Part shown: positions 47,838 through 62,115 of the stretch, in pieces
Layout: the number at the start of each line of letters is the position of its first letter
Position numbering within the stretch: the stretch's first letter is position 1
Source of the DNA: Jacaranda mimosifolia
Taxonomy: Eukaryota > Streptophyta > Magnoliopsida > Lamiales > Bignoniaceae
Assembly: GCA_018894105.1 (NCBI GenBank)
Contig: CM032123.1
Coordinates: forward strand, 8,805,001 to 8,869,000
Length of the DNA stretch: 64,000 nucleotides
Reading direction: 5' to 3'
Made by a program: the position numbers and the translations under genes
Notes under the pieces: model-generated
Told to the model about the DNA's origin: nothing
What the model saw: the letters and a program-made list of their open reading frames with translations, nothing else
The model's database searches: none

Positions 47838-50100
47838 TATATGCTAAAAGTGTCACTTAATTTTTGGTGAATAGAATGAGAAACCACTTTATCTTGCTTG
47901 TTCTGTTGGGTTTCAGACTATGCTTTTGCTAAGAAAACTATCTGCCCCCAACATCTTTTGTCAAGTGTATATAGAGCAGAACCAATAGCATTCCATATAT
48001 GGTTATTTGGTTTGTTTCAACAAGGTCTGCATGTGCTTGTATTTTGTGGCAAGACAGAGGTGTTTTTTATTCTCTTTTGAAAAGCTTGATTTATGATGAA
48101 AAGAGTGAAACAATAGCTACATAATGATGCTCTATTAATTAGAATTAGTCTATATCACGATGAAGTCTGAAAAAACTTCTTGCAAATTATGATTACAGAA
48201 ATTTTAACTACTGATGTCAATTAGACATGTATATTCCTTTTGCTATCAAAATATTAGTATATTACATGTTAAATGTTGATTATATCTGTTATATGTATTA
48301 TCGATAGGGAAGCCTCAAAGTTTTGATAGAGAAGCAAGGGAAGATTCATAAAAATTGCTGTTTCACAAACAAGAATAATCCCAACAAGTAAGAGAGGTTT
48401 ATTCTGTGGCTGATCAAGTGGGAAAGCATAATCATATAGTGCACAAGGAGATGCAACTTGAGTGATAAGAGTTAAAAGCTATTTACATTATAAAAAAAAT
48501 GGACTATGTAGAATTTTTATTGATGTGTAATAATGTATTTTCTCTTCTCACTGAGATGGTTTGACATGATCAAAATTGGTGATACATAAATCTCTCTCCA
48601 AATATATGACAAATCATGAAAGTGTCTACTATCTTGATCTGCATCAGCATTCTGAACCGACCAACTAAAGCGAACATTCCACTTTATAGTCCTGATGTGA
48701 AGGGCAAGAAGGAAACCATCACATAAATTGCATCTTAGTCAACCATAAATAAAGAGATGGTAAAGATTCAATTATAACAGCAACACCATATTTAGTAGCA
48801 AAATCTATCTTTTAAAGAAACTTAGCAGTCCCGGTAGAAAGGAGTTACCTCTACAATTTGTCTTTGTAACAGACCAAAAAAGTATGAAAAGCTAGGTAGC
48901 GTATTTTTTTCCCATAGTAGCTAACTGAGTAAATCAAATAATAGTAGGGCAACACTATTCTATACAAACAAGTAACTAAACAAGTTAGCTTTAGGATTTT
49001 CATTTTCCTAACAGCAAAGAGATGAAGATCATTATCCTACATCATCCGTCCATAAAAAATAGAAGAAAGTAGATTTCAACTCCTGATTTTTGAGATATGC
49101 TCTTCAAGTACAACATTTTCAAAATATGTATTTTCTAGAAATACTTATTTTCCAGTATTATCATAGCTATGAATAATCTATCAAACATTTAAACAATACT
49201 AACATTTTAACTAATATTCGTATAATTGTTGTGCAAAATATAATTTTTAACTACCAGCATAATTTTTAAAATAGATAATTGTATAATTAAATATTATAAC
49301 AAAAAAGATCTTAAATTTAATATTTACGCAAAATACTAATCATAAATTATTGATTTTAAAAATAGCAATATTTTAGTAATATATAATCTAAATAAGTAAC
49401 TTAATATCAACATAATCAGAAATTAAATAAAAAATGACACATTTATATTAAAACATAAATAAAAAAACATTATTTCAATTTGACTCTTAAATATATAATT
49501 TTTAAAAAACTTAAAAATTAAAATATTTCATCTTGAAAAATAAAAATATAATATAATAAACAATAAGTAGCAAAAAAACATGTACATATTCAAAAAATTT
49601 ACTTTTTTAGATGCAATCAAAGTTAATATTGAACTTAATTTACTTGTAAATCCAATTTTTTAATTACAAATGATAATATAATAGCTTCTTATATTGCATA
49701 CCAAAATTTATGAAACCATATGGACCAAATATTGAATTTTGTAGGCAATCCTCCATAAAAAAAAAAAAAGCTCACGCCTAAGTTAAACATGTAAGTTAGC
49801 TTTAATTCAAATATAAATTTAAAAACTATAATTGGGCCATTGCAACAGTAAACAACCATAAAAGGAAAAACAAAATCGGCCTATTAATTTAAATTGCAAA
49901 CAAACAATTTTTAAAGCCCAATTTCCATTAAAAAAAATATATACTAAAAAAAAAGGAAAAAAAAAAGAAAGAGAGAGCTTTGTCAAATCATTCTGAAAAG
50001 AGACCTGTCTCTTCTGTTTTCGAAAAATAAATTAACATTCTCAAGGAAGCTCAAAACTTACAAAGCTAAATTCAACAAGAAAAGAAAAATAGAGGCTCTA
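47838..50100. other. AT-rich DNA, no supported gene
   Basis: Short frames only. It should contain the 3' end of the Helitron, but I found no convincing short hairpin followed by CTRR. Confidence 0.4.
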
Positions 50101-50372
50101 TTCATCTATGTTTTGGGCATTTTGTACAAAAAAAATTGGGGGAATGAATTTTTGGGAGAAAATTTGAAGCACGTGCCAAGTATGGTTTTTTTTTTTGGAA
50201 AAATATAAAAAATAATTTAAGAATGAGTTGTTTGTTTCTTTATGTTTTAGGAAGAGACCAACTTTACTGTTGCTATCAAATCAATTGCTTTTTTGTTTGA
50301 TTTGAGGATGAAAGTAATTTTTTTCTGTAATATATTATATATGTATGTTTATAATTGGATGATGTGTGTGTG

Positions 50373-50403
<31 letters not shown>

Positions 50404-50469
50404 AATAATTGATATATTGTTGTAATACAATGATGTGTAATTCATTCAATTGGTGCTTTACAATGATTA
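50101..50469. repeat. Repeat related to the left Harbinger end, with TA/TG microsatellites
   Basis: The block around 50225-50285 (TTGTTTGTTTCTTTATGTTTTAGG, AGAGACCAAC) resembles 10035-10090 near the left Harbinger terminus, suggesting a shared MITE-like family. A (TG)n-(TA)n-(TG)n microsatellite lies at 50361-50403. Confidence 0.35.
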
Positions 50470-51314
50470 AGAAATCGGACCGGATCGGTTGGTTCGACCA
50501 GGAACCGGCCAAGGTTCCGGTCCGATTTGATGTATAAAGCCAATTTGTTAAAAAACCAAGGCAAACCAATGTAAACCGGTAAAAAATTGGTTCAACTAGT
50601 GAATTGATTTTAAAAAAAAAATTGGTTTTTAGTTTTTTTAAAATAAAAACTAATTAAATAAAAAATAAAAATCCTAAAGCTAACTTACCAACACTCCAAC
50701 AAAAGGCAAGCAGCCAAGCCAAGCAAAGACACAACAGTTACGGGAGTTCAGACTTCAGTATCACTTTTCATTTAAAATCTTCTTTTTCCTTTTTTTTCCT
50801 TCTATTTTCTCATTTAAATCATTTTCAAAGTATGGTAGCGTTTGAATTGCTTCAAGTGATGGTGGTGATATTATGAATATTTTTCATTTGACAAGGTTTG
50901 ATGAGAGTATGGATGATGATTGAAAAATTATATATTCTGACTTTTTTGTCTATTGTAACATTGGTTATTATTTACATTTGAAAGTTTTATATTATTTGAG
51001 TAGGTATTTATTGTTTTTGTAAGTTGTAATGAATTTTGTAAGGATATTTTCTAGTAAGTCTTATTACATGAGTTGATATTTTAAATTAATGTATGGATAT
51101 TATTATGGAGTAGAGTTTGGAGAAAGTTTCATGATACTAGGCAATTCTTATTTTCTTTCCTTTTACATATATACATATATATTTACATTTTTTTATATTT
51201 CTAATATATTTATATAATATTAAATATAATTATGACGTCACACCAATCGAACCAATGGTTAAATCGGTTGAACTGGTCAAACCAGTCGCCGGTTCGATCA
51301 TCAGTCCGATTTCT
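50470..51314. mobile_element. MITE with AGAAATCGGAC termini and a likely 9-bp target duplication
   Basis: The left end AGAAATCGGACCGGATCGG and the complement of the right end (AGAAATCGGACTGATGATCG) are inverted. Both are followed by GGTTCGACC/GGTTTGACC and CCGG blocks. The flanks CAATGATTA (50461-50469) and CAAACATTA (51315-51323) match at 7 of 9 bases, pointing to a Mutator-type 9-bp duplication. No gene inside. Confidence 0.5.
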
Positions 51315-51323
51315 CAAACATTA

Positions 51324-52234
51324 ATGCTTTATTTTAAAATTTATATTTTTATGAATTTAACATTAGCAAATGATGTATTATTTGGAAATATTTATTAATA
51401 AATATTAATTATGAAATTATAAATATATCTTAATTATAAAAATTTGACTGATATCATAATTATATCATAATTGTTGATATCAGCTTATATAAATTTTTTT
51501 AATTATTGTACATTAATTATAAACTAATTATTTTTTATTCTTAAAATAACTATTTAACTATTTATTATTTACAATTTATGTATAAATAAAACTTAGTTAT
51601 TTATTTAAATAAAATAATATATATATATATATATATATAAGACTTAAGAACAATTCATCAAATTAAAAAAATAAATAATTTTAAATTATACAAAATTAAA
51701 TCGTCGTATATTATTTATTAAACAAATAAGCATAATATTTAATTATATATGAAATATAAAACATAATTAATATATACATAGCAAGTTATTTAAATAATTA
51801 AATAAATTAAATAAATTAATTTAATTAATTTAATAAGTTATTTATTTACTTTAACTCATTATTTAATTAATACATTATTTAATAAATAAATCACTTAGTA
51901 ACAGTAGAAAAATTTACTTAATTTTAATTAATTTTCTGGATAATTATTTTAATTGTATTAATATTAATTTATTAAACTTAATAGATTATTAAATAAATAT
52001 CACACTATAATTAATTTTTTATAATAATTTTAAATAAATGTAAATATTAATATTTAATGAAGATTAATTTTTTTAAAGAGGATTATGTTATTTATTATAT
52101 CAAATTAAAAAATCTTAAATTATTTATTAAATGAATAAATAAAATATTTAATTAATACTTACACATTAAATATAATAATACATTATTTAATTAATAAGTA
52201 ATTTAATTAATTGAATATTTTATTTAGTAAATAA
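51324..52234. other. Extremely AT-rich DNA
   Basis: Runs of TAATTAAT and TTATTTAA with a (TA)n microsatellite at about 51616-51639. No gene. The solo LTR at 52240 inserted at its edge. Confidence 0.5.
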
Positions 52235-52486
52235 ATTATTGTAGCACCCCTAAATTTAGCATTTTAGAAAATTAGATTTTAAAAAGTAAAATATTAATTT
52301 GACAAAAATTGTGGGGTTCAAAATATAAATAAAGAGGACCTAATTGTTAGAATTTTACAAGTTTTGCGGTTCAAAATGGAATTAAAATGGGTCAACTAGG
52401 TCAAAATAAGGCACTAATAACCTGAGGGCTAAATTGAAAACTGACTAAAAAATTTGGGTTCAATTTGAAATTTCTGAAAACCCACA

Positions 52487-52495
52487 TATAAATAG
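52487..52495 (+). promoter_or_regulatory. TATA box of the plus-strand solo LTR
   Basis: TATAAATAG about 250 bp into the LTR. It fixes the LTR orientation as plus. Confidence 0.6.
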
Positions 52496-53758
52496 CAATT
52501 CCCCATCTCCCAACTTAGTCAAATTCTTGCATGCAAACCCTAGCCTTTCCCTTCGATAATTCCTCACCAGCAGCCAACAAACCTCAAAATCAACTACACT
52601 ATTTGCTCCCTCTCAGCTTTGGGAAGAAGCTGGTACCAAGAACACCCAAGTTTGACCAGCGGAACACCAAAAAATCGAAGCTCAAAGTGAGCTTGCGGCG
52701 GTGGTGACGGGTAGCTTGTCTCCAACGACCATTTGACGTGACCAAGGTATAGGTTTCGACAGGCTTGGCGCGAGGAAAATGGTGGTGCCTTCAATTTAGC
52801 GAACCGATGAAGAACGGGGGAGAAATTGAAGAAAAAGAGGGCGGCAGGATCAATGGAGGGCTAGCGATTTTTGGCAAAATTGACCAGCCAAATGACATCC
52901 AAATGAAAAATTGATTTGGGGTAAATGTTCACCTCGTTGAGGCGTATCAATTGGTAGTGGCCTCGTACATTTCCTACGACGGTGCATGGCGGCGGCAGTT
53001 CGGCAACTTCCAGACGCATGCAACAAGGTTTCGAATAGTGGATTGGCCTTGAGCTTGGTCAATTTGGTAAAATTTTGATTAATCGATTAACTTGATTACT
53101 GATTTAATCTTATTAAAATGTTAAGCTAAATTTTGATGTAAATTTAAGTTAATTGGATGAAAATTGTAATTGTGAAATGAAAAGATTGAATAGGAATTCG
53201 ATTGTAAGTGATGTATGGACCCATATTCGATGTTAAAAGACTAATAATTATCGACTGAGCTAATTGATGCATTTGAGAAGCCAGAATTGTGAGACAATAA
53301 CAAGACTTGAATATTATAAATACACATGTTAAACTCATGAATGTGGGTTAAATATAATTAGTATTGGATCGAGAACATTAATTTAAGTATTAGTAATGAA
53401 AGTAAGTATTGCCCTAGAACTGATGAAATATTCGATTGATGATATTTCATCAAATTGGTATGCTTAGGAAAATAGAGGGTAAATTAAGTTTGGGGAAAAA
53501 TCCTTGATTGCTTGAATAGGCTAGATGCATAGCGAAACTGGCGACACGAACTAAGTGATTGAAGAAAAGTAACATATAGCTAAATACTATAATGCGAAGA
53601 CAAGATAGAATGACAATCGAGAAATAAGTGGGTTAGAGTAATTAAAATATGCGATTAGCTATAATTGTTGTTAGTAAGTGCTATATTGTAGTATTGATAT
53701 TCATATGGCGTTTTGAATGAAATAGGTAATGAGGATCCAGAATCCCCAAGACCATAAG

Positions 53759-56700
53759 TGTGGCACCCCACTCAGGATATAGCCTAAAAGCTAGAATGCC
53801 ACTCAATTCAATCCTATAGCATGCAATATCATATCCGATAAGCCTATAAATTTTTTTCCACAAATCTCTAACAAACCACAATGATCAACAACTCACAGCA
53901 TACTTCAAACTTAATACAATAATATTAGAGCGCTTAATTTATGCTAATAACCCAACAATAATCAGAACCAAGATATCAACATAAGCAACACAATTCATAC
54001 ATGCCAAAAGTCTTACATTTGTCTTGACATATTACAATATTTCTAATACCAAAATATAATCAACGGTGAATTCATATATAACCGTACATTCACCAATCAC
54101 TATTACAAAACATCAAGTCAAAACCTACCATCAGTCCAAGCCTCATGTCTCATACCTGTCCGAAAGGAATAAACGGTATGAGGGTGAGTCATAAGGACTC
54201 AATGAGGAATACGGCAAAATAATAGATGGCTGTCAAGAGTCAACATTAATAGTGGAGTTCAATTTGGAACTATGGAAGCATAATCATATGCGAGAATGAA
54301 GAAAAAGGACAATTTTCAAATAATTAACAAATGCTAGGTCGAGATGCTGTAACTATCATCTCAAAAAGACCGAGATCATCTAGATCGATGCTGTTCGGGA
54401 GGCTTAGAGCGTCTCAACCGATCACAGTTCAGGAGAGACTATAGAAGGCTCAGTTGGCCTAGGATATCAACCCGATTGAGACTGAGAACTCACTCTAGCT
54501 TTATTGCTCCACGAGCAAAGTACAAATAAGAGTACAAACCCAACAGAATATGCATTTCAAGAAAAGAGCGAAGTATGCATATTAGAATACCCTTATGCCT
54601 CCATAACAGTATAATAATTCAACAATAACAGTTCAATGGCACGAGCATGACAACTCGGCAATAATAGTGGCACAAGCACAATGGCTTAGCAATAACAGTG
54701 GCACAAGCATGACAGCTTGGAAAGGCTCTCGGCCCAACAATTCTCCTATATTATTTTCAGTCAAGATTTTCAACGATCAATTGCCAAAAGGGCAAAACAA
54801 CTGAACAAATATGCTAATAAGTCAATCTACGATACATTGAACAATCAAGAAAACCAATATGATATTTTGACAATAATAATACCAATTCAACAGGAACGAT
54901 ACAATGAAACTGTGAACGTTCATGGCGCTAGAACGGTAAATCAGTTTGTGATTAGAACAGTTTTAAAACCACAAGCCACTCTAGCGTACAATTCATTTCC
55001 AGATATAATTTACAAATTCAAAGAACTTCACAGAGTTCGATTGAAAACAGTCATTTTCAAGAAAAACGAATAAAATAACAATCAGTTTCAAATCAAGAGA
55101 ACCTCACAGGGTTCGATAATCAACAATAGTAATCAAGAAAGATATCAAATCAGTAGAACCTAATAGGTTCAACGATATGGAATAAGCTCATACAAAATAA
55201 GAACCAATTAGCAGATCCCTCACAGAGGTAACAATAATTAATAGAGTATGGTAATTAAATCAATACTAACCCTCACAAGGGTTTATCAATAAAATCAGTA
55301 GGTACAAGAGGTGCCAAATTGGAGGATCCTCATCTTAATAGCCTCAATCATGAAATCAAAGCCTATTGGTCTATGGGACCCAGCTCCTCGTCACTTAATC
55401 AATAAATGGATTTACTGTCAAAATCCTCGTTTTGACCTTATAACCATAATCAAATGGATAGCCTTCTACTATCGATCGTTTTACCATTACTACTGTATTT
55501 TAGGGTTCAATTTCGAAATTACTAAGAGAGACATGCCAAATGAGCCGTTAATACTGAAATATTTTTGAAAATCATATTTGTTCCGGTAAGAGAATATAAT
55601 CAAATCATATCCTTAATCTATACAATAAACCTTGCAATGTTACACAAAATCGATTATAATAACCCATCTATCATTAATAATCTAATTTTTGTCACTTAGG
55701 TCGTGATTACATAAAATTAGGGTTTTTAATAATCTAGTTAACCTAATTAATCAAGACTATTACACAATATGACAAAATTCGGGTCCATTAACTTATGTAA
55801 TTATATGCGTGTCTCAATATTTTCAATCAAATCATACGTATTCTTTCATTGGTACAATGCATCGCAAGACTTAAAGGTATATACATACACATGCACACAA
55901 CTTTAAACTCATTTTAGTTTTCACCTAATTTCTTTCTATCAAAGCTTCGGAATCACGATCAGTTTGCATGCATGTGATCACCGTGACGAGACGAAGATTT
56001 TGTCCCGTCGTCTCCGCCGCCGGAGATGGTCACTAATGCCACCAGAAGATGTATCTCAGCTAGATAAAGCAAACCCCCCAAATCAATTTTACCAAACTTC
56101 GTCGAATCACCGTTCAATTAGCCGAAAAACACCATAGCGCCGCCGCTCGCTGCTGCGCTTGTTTTTCCTCAATTCCGCCCTATTCGATGCATTAAAACTC
56201 AATTAAAGACCACCCTCGTGATCCTTGAGTTGAGGGCTACAAAACCCACTATTCACATCCAAGGTTTAGTCGTCGGAGCGAGAGACCTATCACTATCGCC
56301 ATGGCCGAGTCTTCGAGCTAAATTTCCAATCATTCTACTGGATGGTTTTGAAAGAAATTAGTATATTTGAGTTCCTTGTTTCGAGAGGAAGAATTTGATA
56401 CCAAATATGCTAAGTTTTGTCGCTGGAGACGAAATTGCCAGTGAGGTGAGGATGAGGGTGTTCGGTGGGGAGGAAAATGAAGGAGAAAAGGGGTGGAAAA
56501 TGTCATATATAAGCATATTTTTTGAGAATAAGAAATTGGCCCCCAAAATTTTTGCTTAACTTTCAATTAAATCCCCAAAAATGTGGCTCATCTTCAACGC
56601 AACCCCCAACTTAGTAAGTGCCTCAAATTCACCCATTTGACCCAAAAATAATTCCATGCAAACCCCATAACAATTGAATGTGATTCAATCAAATCTTCCC

Positions 56701-56843
56701 AAATTACAATTCGACCACAAAACTTTCAAAATTCTTACAATCAAGTCCTTTTTATTTTTTTCCCAAGCCCTAAAATTCAATCAACCAATATCTTGATTTC
56801 TAAATCCTTATTTTCAAAAATATCAAATTTCAGGAGTGTTACA
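53759..56843 (-). mobile_element. Nested solo LTR, 3085 bp (minus orientation)
   Basis: On the minus strand it begins TGTAACACTCCTGAAATTTG and ends GGGGTGCCACA. Perfect 5-bp duplication ATAAG flanks it (53754-53758 and 56844-56848). It interrupts the LTR at 52240-58536, so it is the younger of the two. Its first few hundred minus-strand bases match the start of the solo LTR at 59959-63178 (for example ATTCCATGCAAACCCC and AAGTGCCTCA on the plus strand), showing one family. A 3-copy repeat built on AGTGGCACAAGCA lies at about 54625-54720. Frames inside (54717-55073, 55311-55568) have no recognisable domain. Confidence 0.9.
56503..56514 (-). promoter_or_regulatory. TATA-like site of the nested minus-strand LTR
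   Basis: CTTATATATGAC on the minus strand, followed by a pyrimidine-rich leader, about 330 bp from the LTR start. Equivalent in place to the TATA box of its relative at 62842. Confidence 0.5.
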
Positions 56844-58541
56844 ATAAGACATGAATGCATCTCTGTGAAGTTTGAGGTGAGGGTCTAACCTATCTATTCT
56901 TTTGGGAAGTAATTGTTCTTTGATTTATCGAATCTCTTAATTGTTTGAATCCTTTGATTTTGACTATGTTAAAAATGATTGTATTCGTTCTGGCGCCAAG
57001 AACTTTCATTGCCTTATTTGTTATTGTCTAATTTGAATATGTTTTGCATATTGTTTGCTTGGCCTTGTTGGCATGTCTGAATCATTCTGTACACCCATTA
57101 TTTGGCCTTGTCGACATATTTGAATTCATTCTGTATATCTTTGATTTACTTTGTTGGCATATTTGAATCAATTTGTGTTATTATTTGTTTAGCCTTATCA
57201 ATATACTTGTTTATAAATCTGTACATCATTTGTGTGGCCTTGTCGGCAATTGGTTTATTAGTTGTATACATAGATACATATATGAAGAAATTGTTGGGCT
57301 GAGTGCCTATACCGAGCTATCATGCTTGGACTACTGTTAACTACTGAGCTATGATGCTTGGACTACTATACTATTACGAAGGAATAAGAAGAATCTGATA
57401 TGCATGTTATGCTTGGGTTATTTGGATTGCATATTATGCTTGGGTTGCTTTGCTTTGTTTGTACTCTAATCAGAGAGCAATAAGGACGGTCAAGCTTCCC
57501 AAACTAGATCATATAGATGATCCAGCCAAACGAGCCGATGGTGAAGTCTCCTGAATTAGATCAAAAAGATGACGGTCCAAACGAGCTGACGGTGAAGTCT
57601 CCCAAACTAGTACCTACTAGTGGTCTATCCATTTATTGAATTTGAAAATTTTCATGTATTGGCATATTCGTGTTTCCAATTGAAATGTCTTGCTAGTTAA
57701 TAAATCTATTAGATTGCTGCTCATTCGATAGTTTTCTTTTGACTGTTTATTGTATTTCCTCTCACTGAGTTCTTAAGACTCACCCTTCTATTACCTTTTA
57801 TTTTCTTCCTAGACAGGATTAAATGAACAACAAAGGCTTATGGCTTGGCTCGAAGGATCCATTTGTCATAGATTAGGTGATCATATGTATATATAGGTTC
57901 ACATAATCGTTATGCTTTAACTTAGAGATATTGTGATATGTCAAGTTTGAATCTAAGATCAATGGCCTATATATATTGTTTTTCATGAGAAAACACTTTG
58001 GGTTTGTACCTAATGATAGCCTAGAATTGAGATTGTTGATGTGTTAAATGTTATTGGAAGACTTACGACATGTATATATAGTACCTTGTGGTGTTCTTTT
58101 AAGTTTGAAGTTTGTTGCTGCTATATGAGTCTTGTTGAAATTTTTAGGCCCTATTAGTTATCTATTATGCTTTAGTTTAAGTCTCTGGGAATGACGGATG
58201 AAGGCCCGAGAAGTGCCCGAGAGAAATTATATGTTCTACTTTGATTGATGATTATCCTTGGAATTGTATACTAAGTTTGAATGGGAGATTATGCGTGTAT
58301 GGCTCTATTACAGATGACAATTGTAGACTTAATATTAGAAACTGTATGAGGGGTTTGTATTTCCTTGCGGAACGTAAGATGGTGCTTTGTAATAGTAAGT
58401 TGGAATAAATTGTTTTGGTGGCTGTGTAGCTATTTAACTTGAATTTTGAAGGTGCGTATTTGATTTAAATTATTGTGGAAAAAGACTGGAATAGCTTCTC
58501 GGCTCGAAGCAGGAACCTTTTGGGTGGGGTGCTAGAATTAT

Positions 58542-59839
58542 TTATTAAATTTAATTAATTTTCTCGACAATTAGTTTAATTAAATTTGTAAACATAAGTT
58601 TTAGAATTTTTTAAGAAGTAAAATTCTAATATTTTCATATATGTATTTATGTGTGTGTGTATATGAGTGAAGTGAGTGATGAAAATTGACTGAGTGATGT
58701 GAAAGATGGAGTGAGAAAATGAGGTAGGTGTGCTTTTTAGGATGTAGGATTTTTTTGAGGTGAATTGTGAGTGGTTTTTTGAGTAAAAAATTATAGTGTT
58801 TTAGGAGAAAAATTGGGGAATATGCATATGTATTTTGAAATTATTTTGGGAATTGAAATTTTTTTTCCCAAAATGTAGAAGAATTGGCCTAGAGCGTTCC
58901 TTTTTGCCAGAAAAAACCAGGCGCTTCATTGACGATGAAAGAATAGCGAAAGAGGTATCTTGCTTGGTATTTATCCTTTTTAAAGTAATTTACAACCCAA
59001 ATTTTACTTTTATTGCATAAAACTGTACAAAATATGTCCCTAACAAGCAAAATCAAAATTTAACAAAACATTTCAACATTTTTTTTTTATTAATGTACTA
59101 CCTCAGGCAAAGGAACTTGCTATATATAACACATACGAACAAACTAAACTTTATGAATAAAATTAATCTTAATGATTTTCTTTTTTTAAAATTTTCAATT
59201 GTTCCTGAAACAAAAACTACTATTATTACAAGTTCTGCTAATGCATGTTTCAGATTTTTAAAATATATATATATATATATATATTTTTTTTTTTTCTGCT
59301 TCTAATCAGCTACAAAACAACAAAAATAATTATGATATAGAATTATATAATTCTAATATTAAAATATAAAAAAATTCTATATACACAGAATCTAGAAAAT
59401 TGAAATAAAATTCTATATATTAACTTTTATATATGCACTTTTATTTTTTAAGCAATATATTTTATTTCTATTCATACTTTCTAAAATTATATAAATTAAT
59501 GTTGTGCATTTAGCAAATTAAATCAGTTTTATTATTGAGAAAGTTATTCTATTACTAAAATCTAACATGCAAACAATTTTCGAAAATTTCAGTAAATTTA
59601 AGAGTCCTCATTATCAAAATTTTACATACAACAATAACTATTTAATTCTATTAATTTAAAGCTATGCGTGTTATCTTAGTTCTAAATTGGCTGCATGCCT
59701 ATTTAATAAGTGTATTTTAATTAATGTCCCTTTTTTATAATGCTCATACATTGCTCTTACTATATTGCGAAAAAAATGTGTTTATATTCACGAATAATTA
59801 GGAAAATAATTAACTGAATTTTAATTGTGGTGCAGTGAA
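58542..59839. other. AT-rich DNA upstream of the split gene; one possible exon
   Basis: Mostly AT-rich, with a (TA)n run at about 59262-59283. A stretch at 58879-58954 with acceptor and donor sites is open and encodes RIGLERSFLPEKTRRFIDDE and five more residues. It looks exon-like, but its phase does not join to the ATG exon at 59840, so its gene is unknown. Confidence 0.35.
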
Positions 59840-62062
59840 ATGGAACACACACTAGAAACGATCTTTAATGGAAAATTCAAAGTTCAAAATAAAAATCATT
59901 TGAGTGAAATTATGGAGACTAATTTTTATTTAAAAACTATAGATGGAGATGACATTTGTAGTGGCCCCAACTTGGGACAACACCTAAGTCGAGGCGCCAT
60001 TCAATTCAATCTTAAACTGAACCAAAAATATAAATCAAAAGATCCATGATCAAACATTTCAAACTCATCAAAAATAGCAGTGGATTCCAACTTAAACAAA
60101 CCTTAAATAAACCCGTAACAGACAACACATATACTAAACACATGCCACCAAATCTCAAATCTAATTTATCAGAAGCAGCAGAAATTTCAAAGTTAATTGA
60201 CTAGTCAAATCATTAAGAAAATGTCATGATTCACCTTCTTATATCTAGCCACATTTACATGTCTTAAGTCATCAGTATCAACATAATATCATCACAGTAT
60301 CTCAAGTTCAAGCTAAATATTCAAATGATTCCATATATACATTCAAACACTTGTTCTTATTCCAGTTCAAGCCAGAAGTACTCATCCATCACTTAACCCT
60401 GTCTGAGAAAATCAATGAAATACGAGGGGGATAAGTCCAAAGAATTTAGTGAGGGATAATAATAATAATAGTAACTGTAAGGATCTGTCGACGAAGAATC
60501 AACTCAACAGATTATCATTAGTCAATCAGAACAAGAGCATATCAAGCGATTACAGGCATAATACAATCAAGCAGAGCAGATCCAATAATAGACAATCAAG
60601 AAACAGTTATGCAAAACAGACATTTTCGAATTCCAAGATTATCATAAGAAACTCGCTCGGGAGTTGTGGCTGTCGATTTGAATGGCCCGGGATTGTCTCA
60701 ATCGGATCAGTTCGGGAGGAATGGTCCATCTCAACTGAATCAGTTCGGGAGGAAATGCAGACAGCTCATCTGACCTAGACAACAACCCGATCTAGACCAA
60801 GAAACTATCGCAACCTTGTTGCTCCATGAACGGAATACAAGTAATCAGAATATAGTCAGAAAATGAAACAGAACATGTCGATCAGATTTCCTTATCATAA
60901 GTATTGGGCTTAAGGCTTATCTTAAGCACACAACCAGGATTAACGTCTCAGGGCTTACGGCTTATCCCAGGCACACAACTGGGTTTAATGTCTTATTACT
61001 TAATCAGAATTCAGGGCTTACAGCTTATCCCATGCTCACACAGCAGGGATTAACGTCCCAGGGCTTATGACTTATCCTATGCTCACATAGTAGTGATTAA
61101 CGGCCCGAAATAACAGTATAGACAGATAACATACAGTCAAATCACTGATTGAACAGATAACGGACAATTGGATAGAAAATCGAATAGATAACAGTACAGA
61201 TAGTACAGAAATGCCAACAAGGCAGAACGATAGCAGTAAACAGTCCAAATAAGCCAACATGGCTAATAAAAAGCTGTAATGGATAACAGATGTGCCGGCA
61301 AAGCAAAAGGTAACAGAACAGGACGGAACAGATAACAGACAGTAACACATAACAGAATGGTACAGATAATAGATAGGAGTTCTCAGCGCTAGAACAGACA
61401 GGATTCAAAATCAGCAACAGATAATAACCTACACAGGGGTGTACAAATCAGATAACATATATCAATCGATAATTCAACAATTCTCAGATTTCAACAAAAT
61501 AGAATACAGATCATAAACAGGAACTCTCACAGGGGTCAATCCACAAGAATGGATAAGTATAATTGAGGCCAGAATGGCAGACCCTCACCTTTGTAGTCTC
61601 ATATATAGCAACCACAATCAGCAATCCTATTGGTCGGCAGGACCCACTTTGTCGTCACCTATACAAAAGGGTATTTACCATTACAATCCTCCTTTGATTC
61701 TTCATACACATAATTAACTATTAATAGTCCCCAAAACCTCTAATTAACCAACCAATACAGTAATTAGGATTCGACCAAATCTATCAGTACGAGGTATGCT
61801 AATTAAGACGATTACTATAGAAATAATTATGAAATTGTTTCGATCCCAATAATAAAATGAATTCTAGTCCTTGATTCATGATTCCCAATACATCATCTCA
61901 ATTATCATTGTCGTTCATTCAACAAGATTAATCTCAATATCTATATTTAGGTCCCAATTTGCATAATCCTCAAGTGGTTTACATTCATAATGCACTTAAC
62001 TAATCAAATTGCATATACTATGTCAATCCGGGTCCATTAACTATAACAAGTCCAAGCATGGG

Positions 62063-62113
<51 letters not shown>

Positions 62114-62115
62114 TA
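62063..62115 (+). repeat. (TA)n(GT)n microsatellite in the solo LTR
   Basis: A run of TA followed by about 18 GT units. Confidence 0.9.

Larger units (their letters stand above)
52240..58536 (+). mobile_element. Solo LTR of about 3.2 kb (plus orientation), split by a nested solo LTR
   Basis: Begins TGTAGCACCCC and ends GGGGTGCTAGA (expected TACA, one mutation). The flanks are ATTAT on both sides (52235-52239 and 58537-58541), a 5-bp retroviral-type target duplication. Without the nested element and its duplicated ATAAG it is about 3207 bp. A TATA box at 52487 is followed by the transcript-start region. A minisatellite built on GGCCTTGTTGGCAT recurs at about 57058-57250. No gag or pol is present, so the rest was removed by LTR-LTR recombination. 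The TGTARCAC start and unusual length suggest a Ty3/gypsy chromovirus of the Tekay/Del type; this is inferred, since no pol is present. Confidence 0.85.

Noticed and set aside
47838..50100. Helitron 3' terminus (hairpin plus CTRR)
   Set aside because: Several CTAG sites exist but none follows a convincing GC-rich hairpin.
54717..55568. Frames of 118 and 85 codons
   Set aside because: Inside the nested solo LTR, with no gag or pol similarity and built partly from its short repeats.
58879..58954. Joining this exon-like stretch to the gene starting at 59840
   Set aside because: The splice phases do not match: the join gives an immediate stop.
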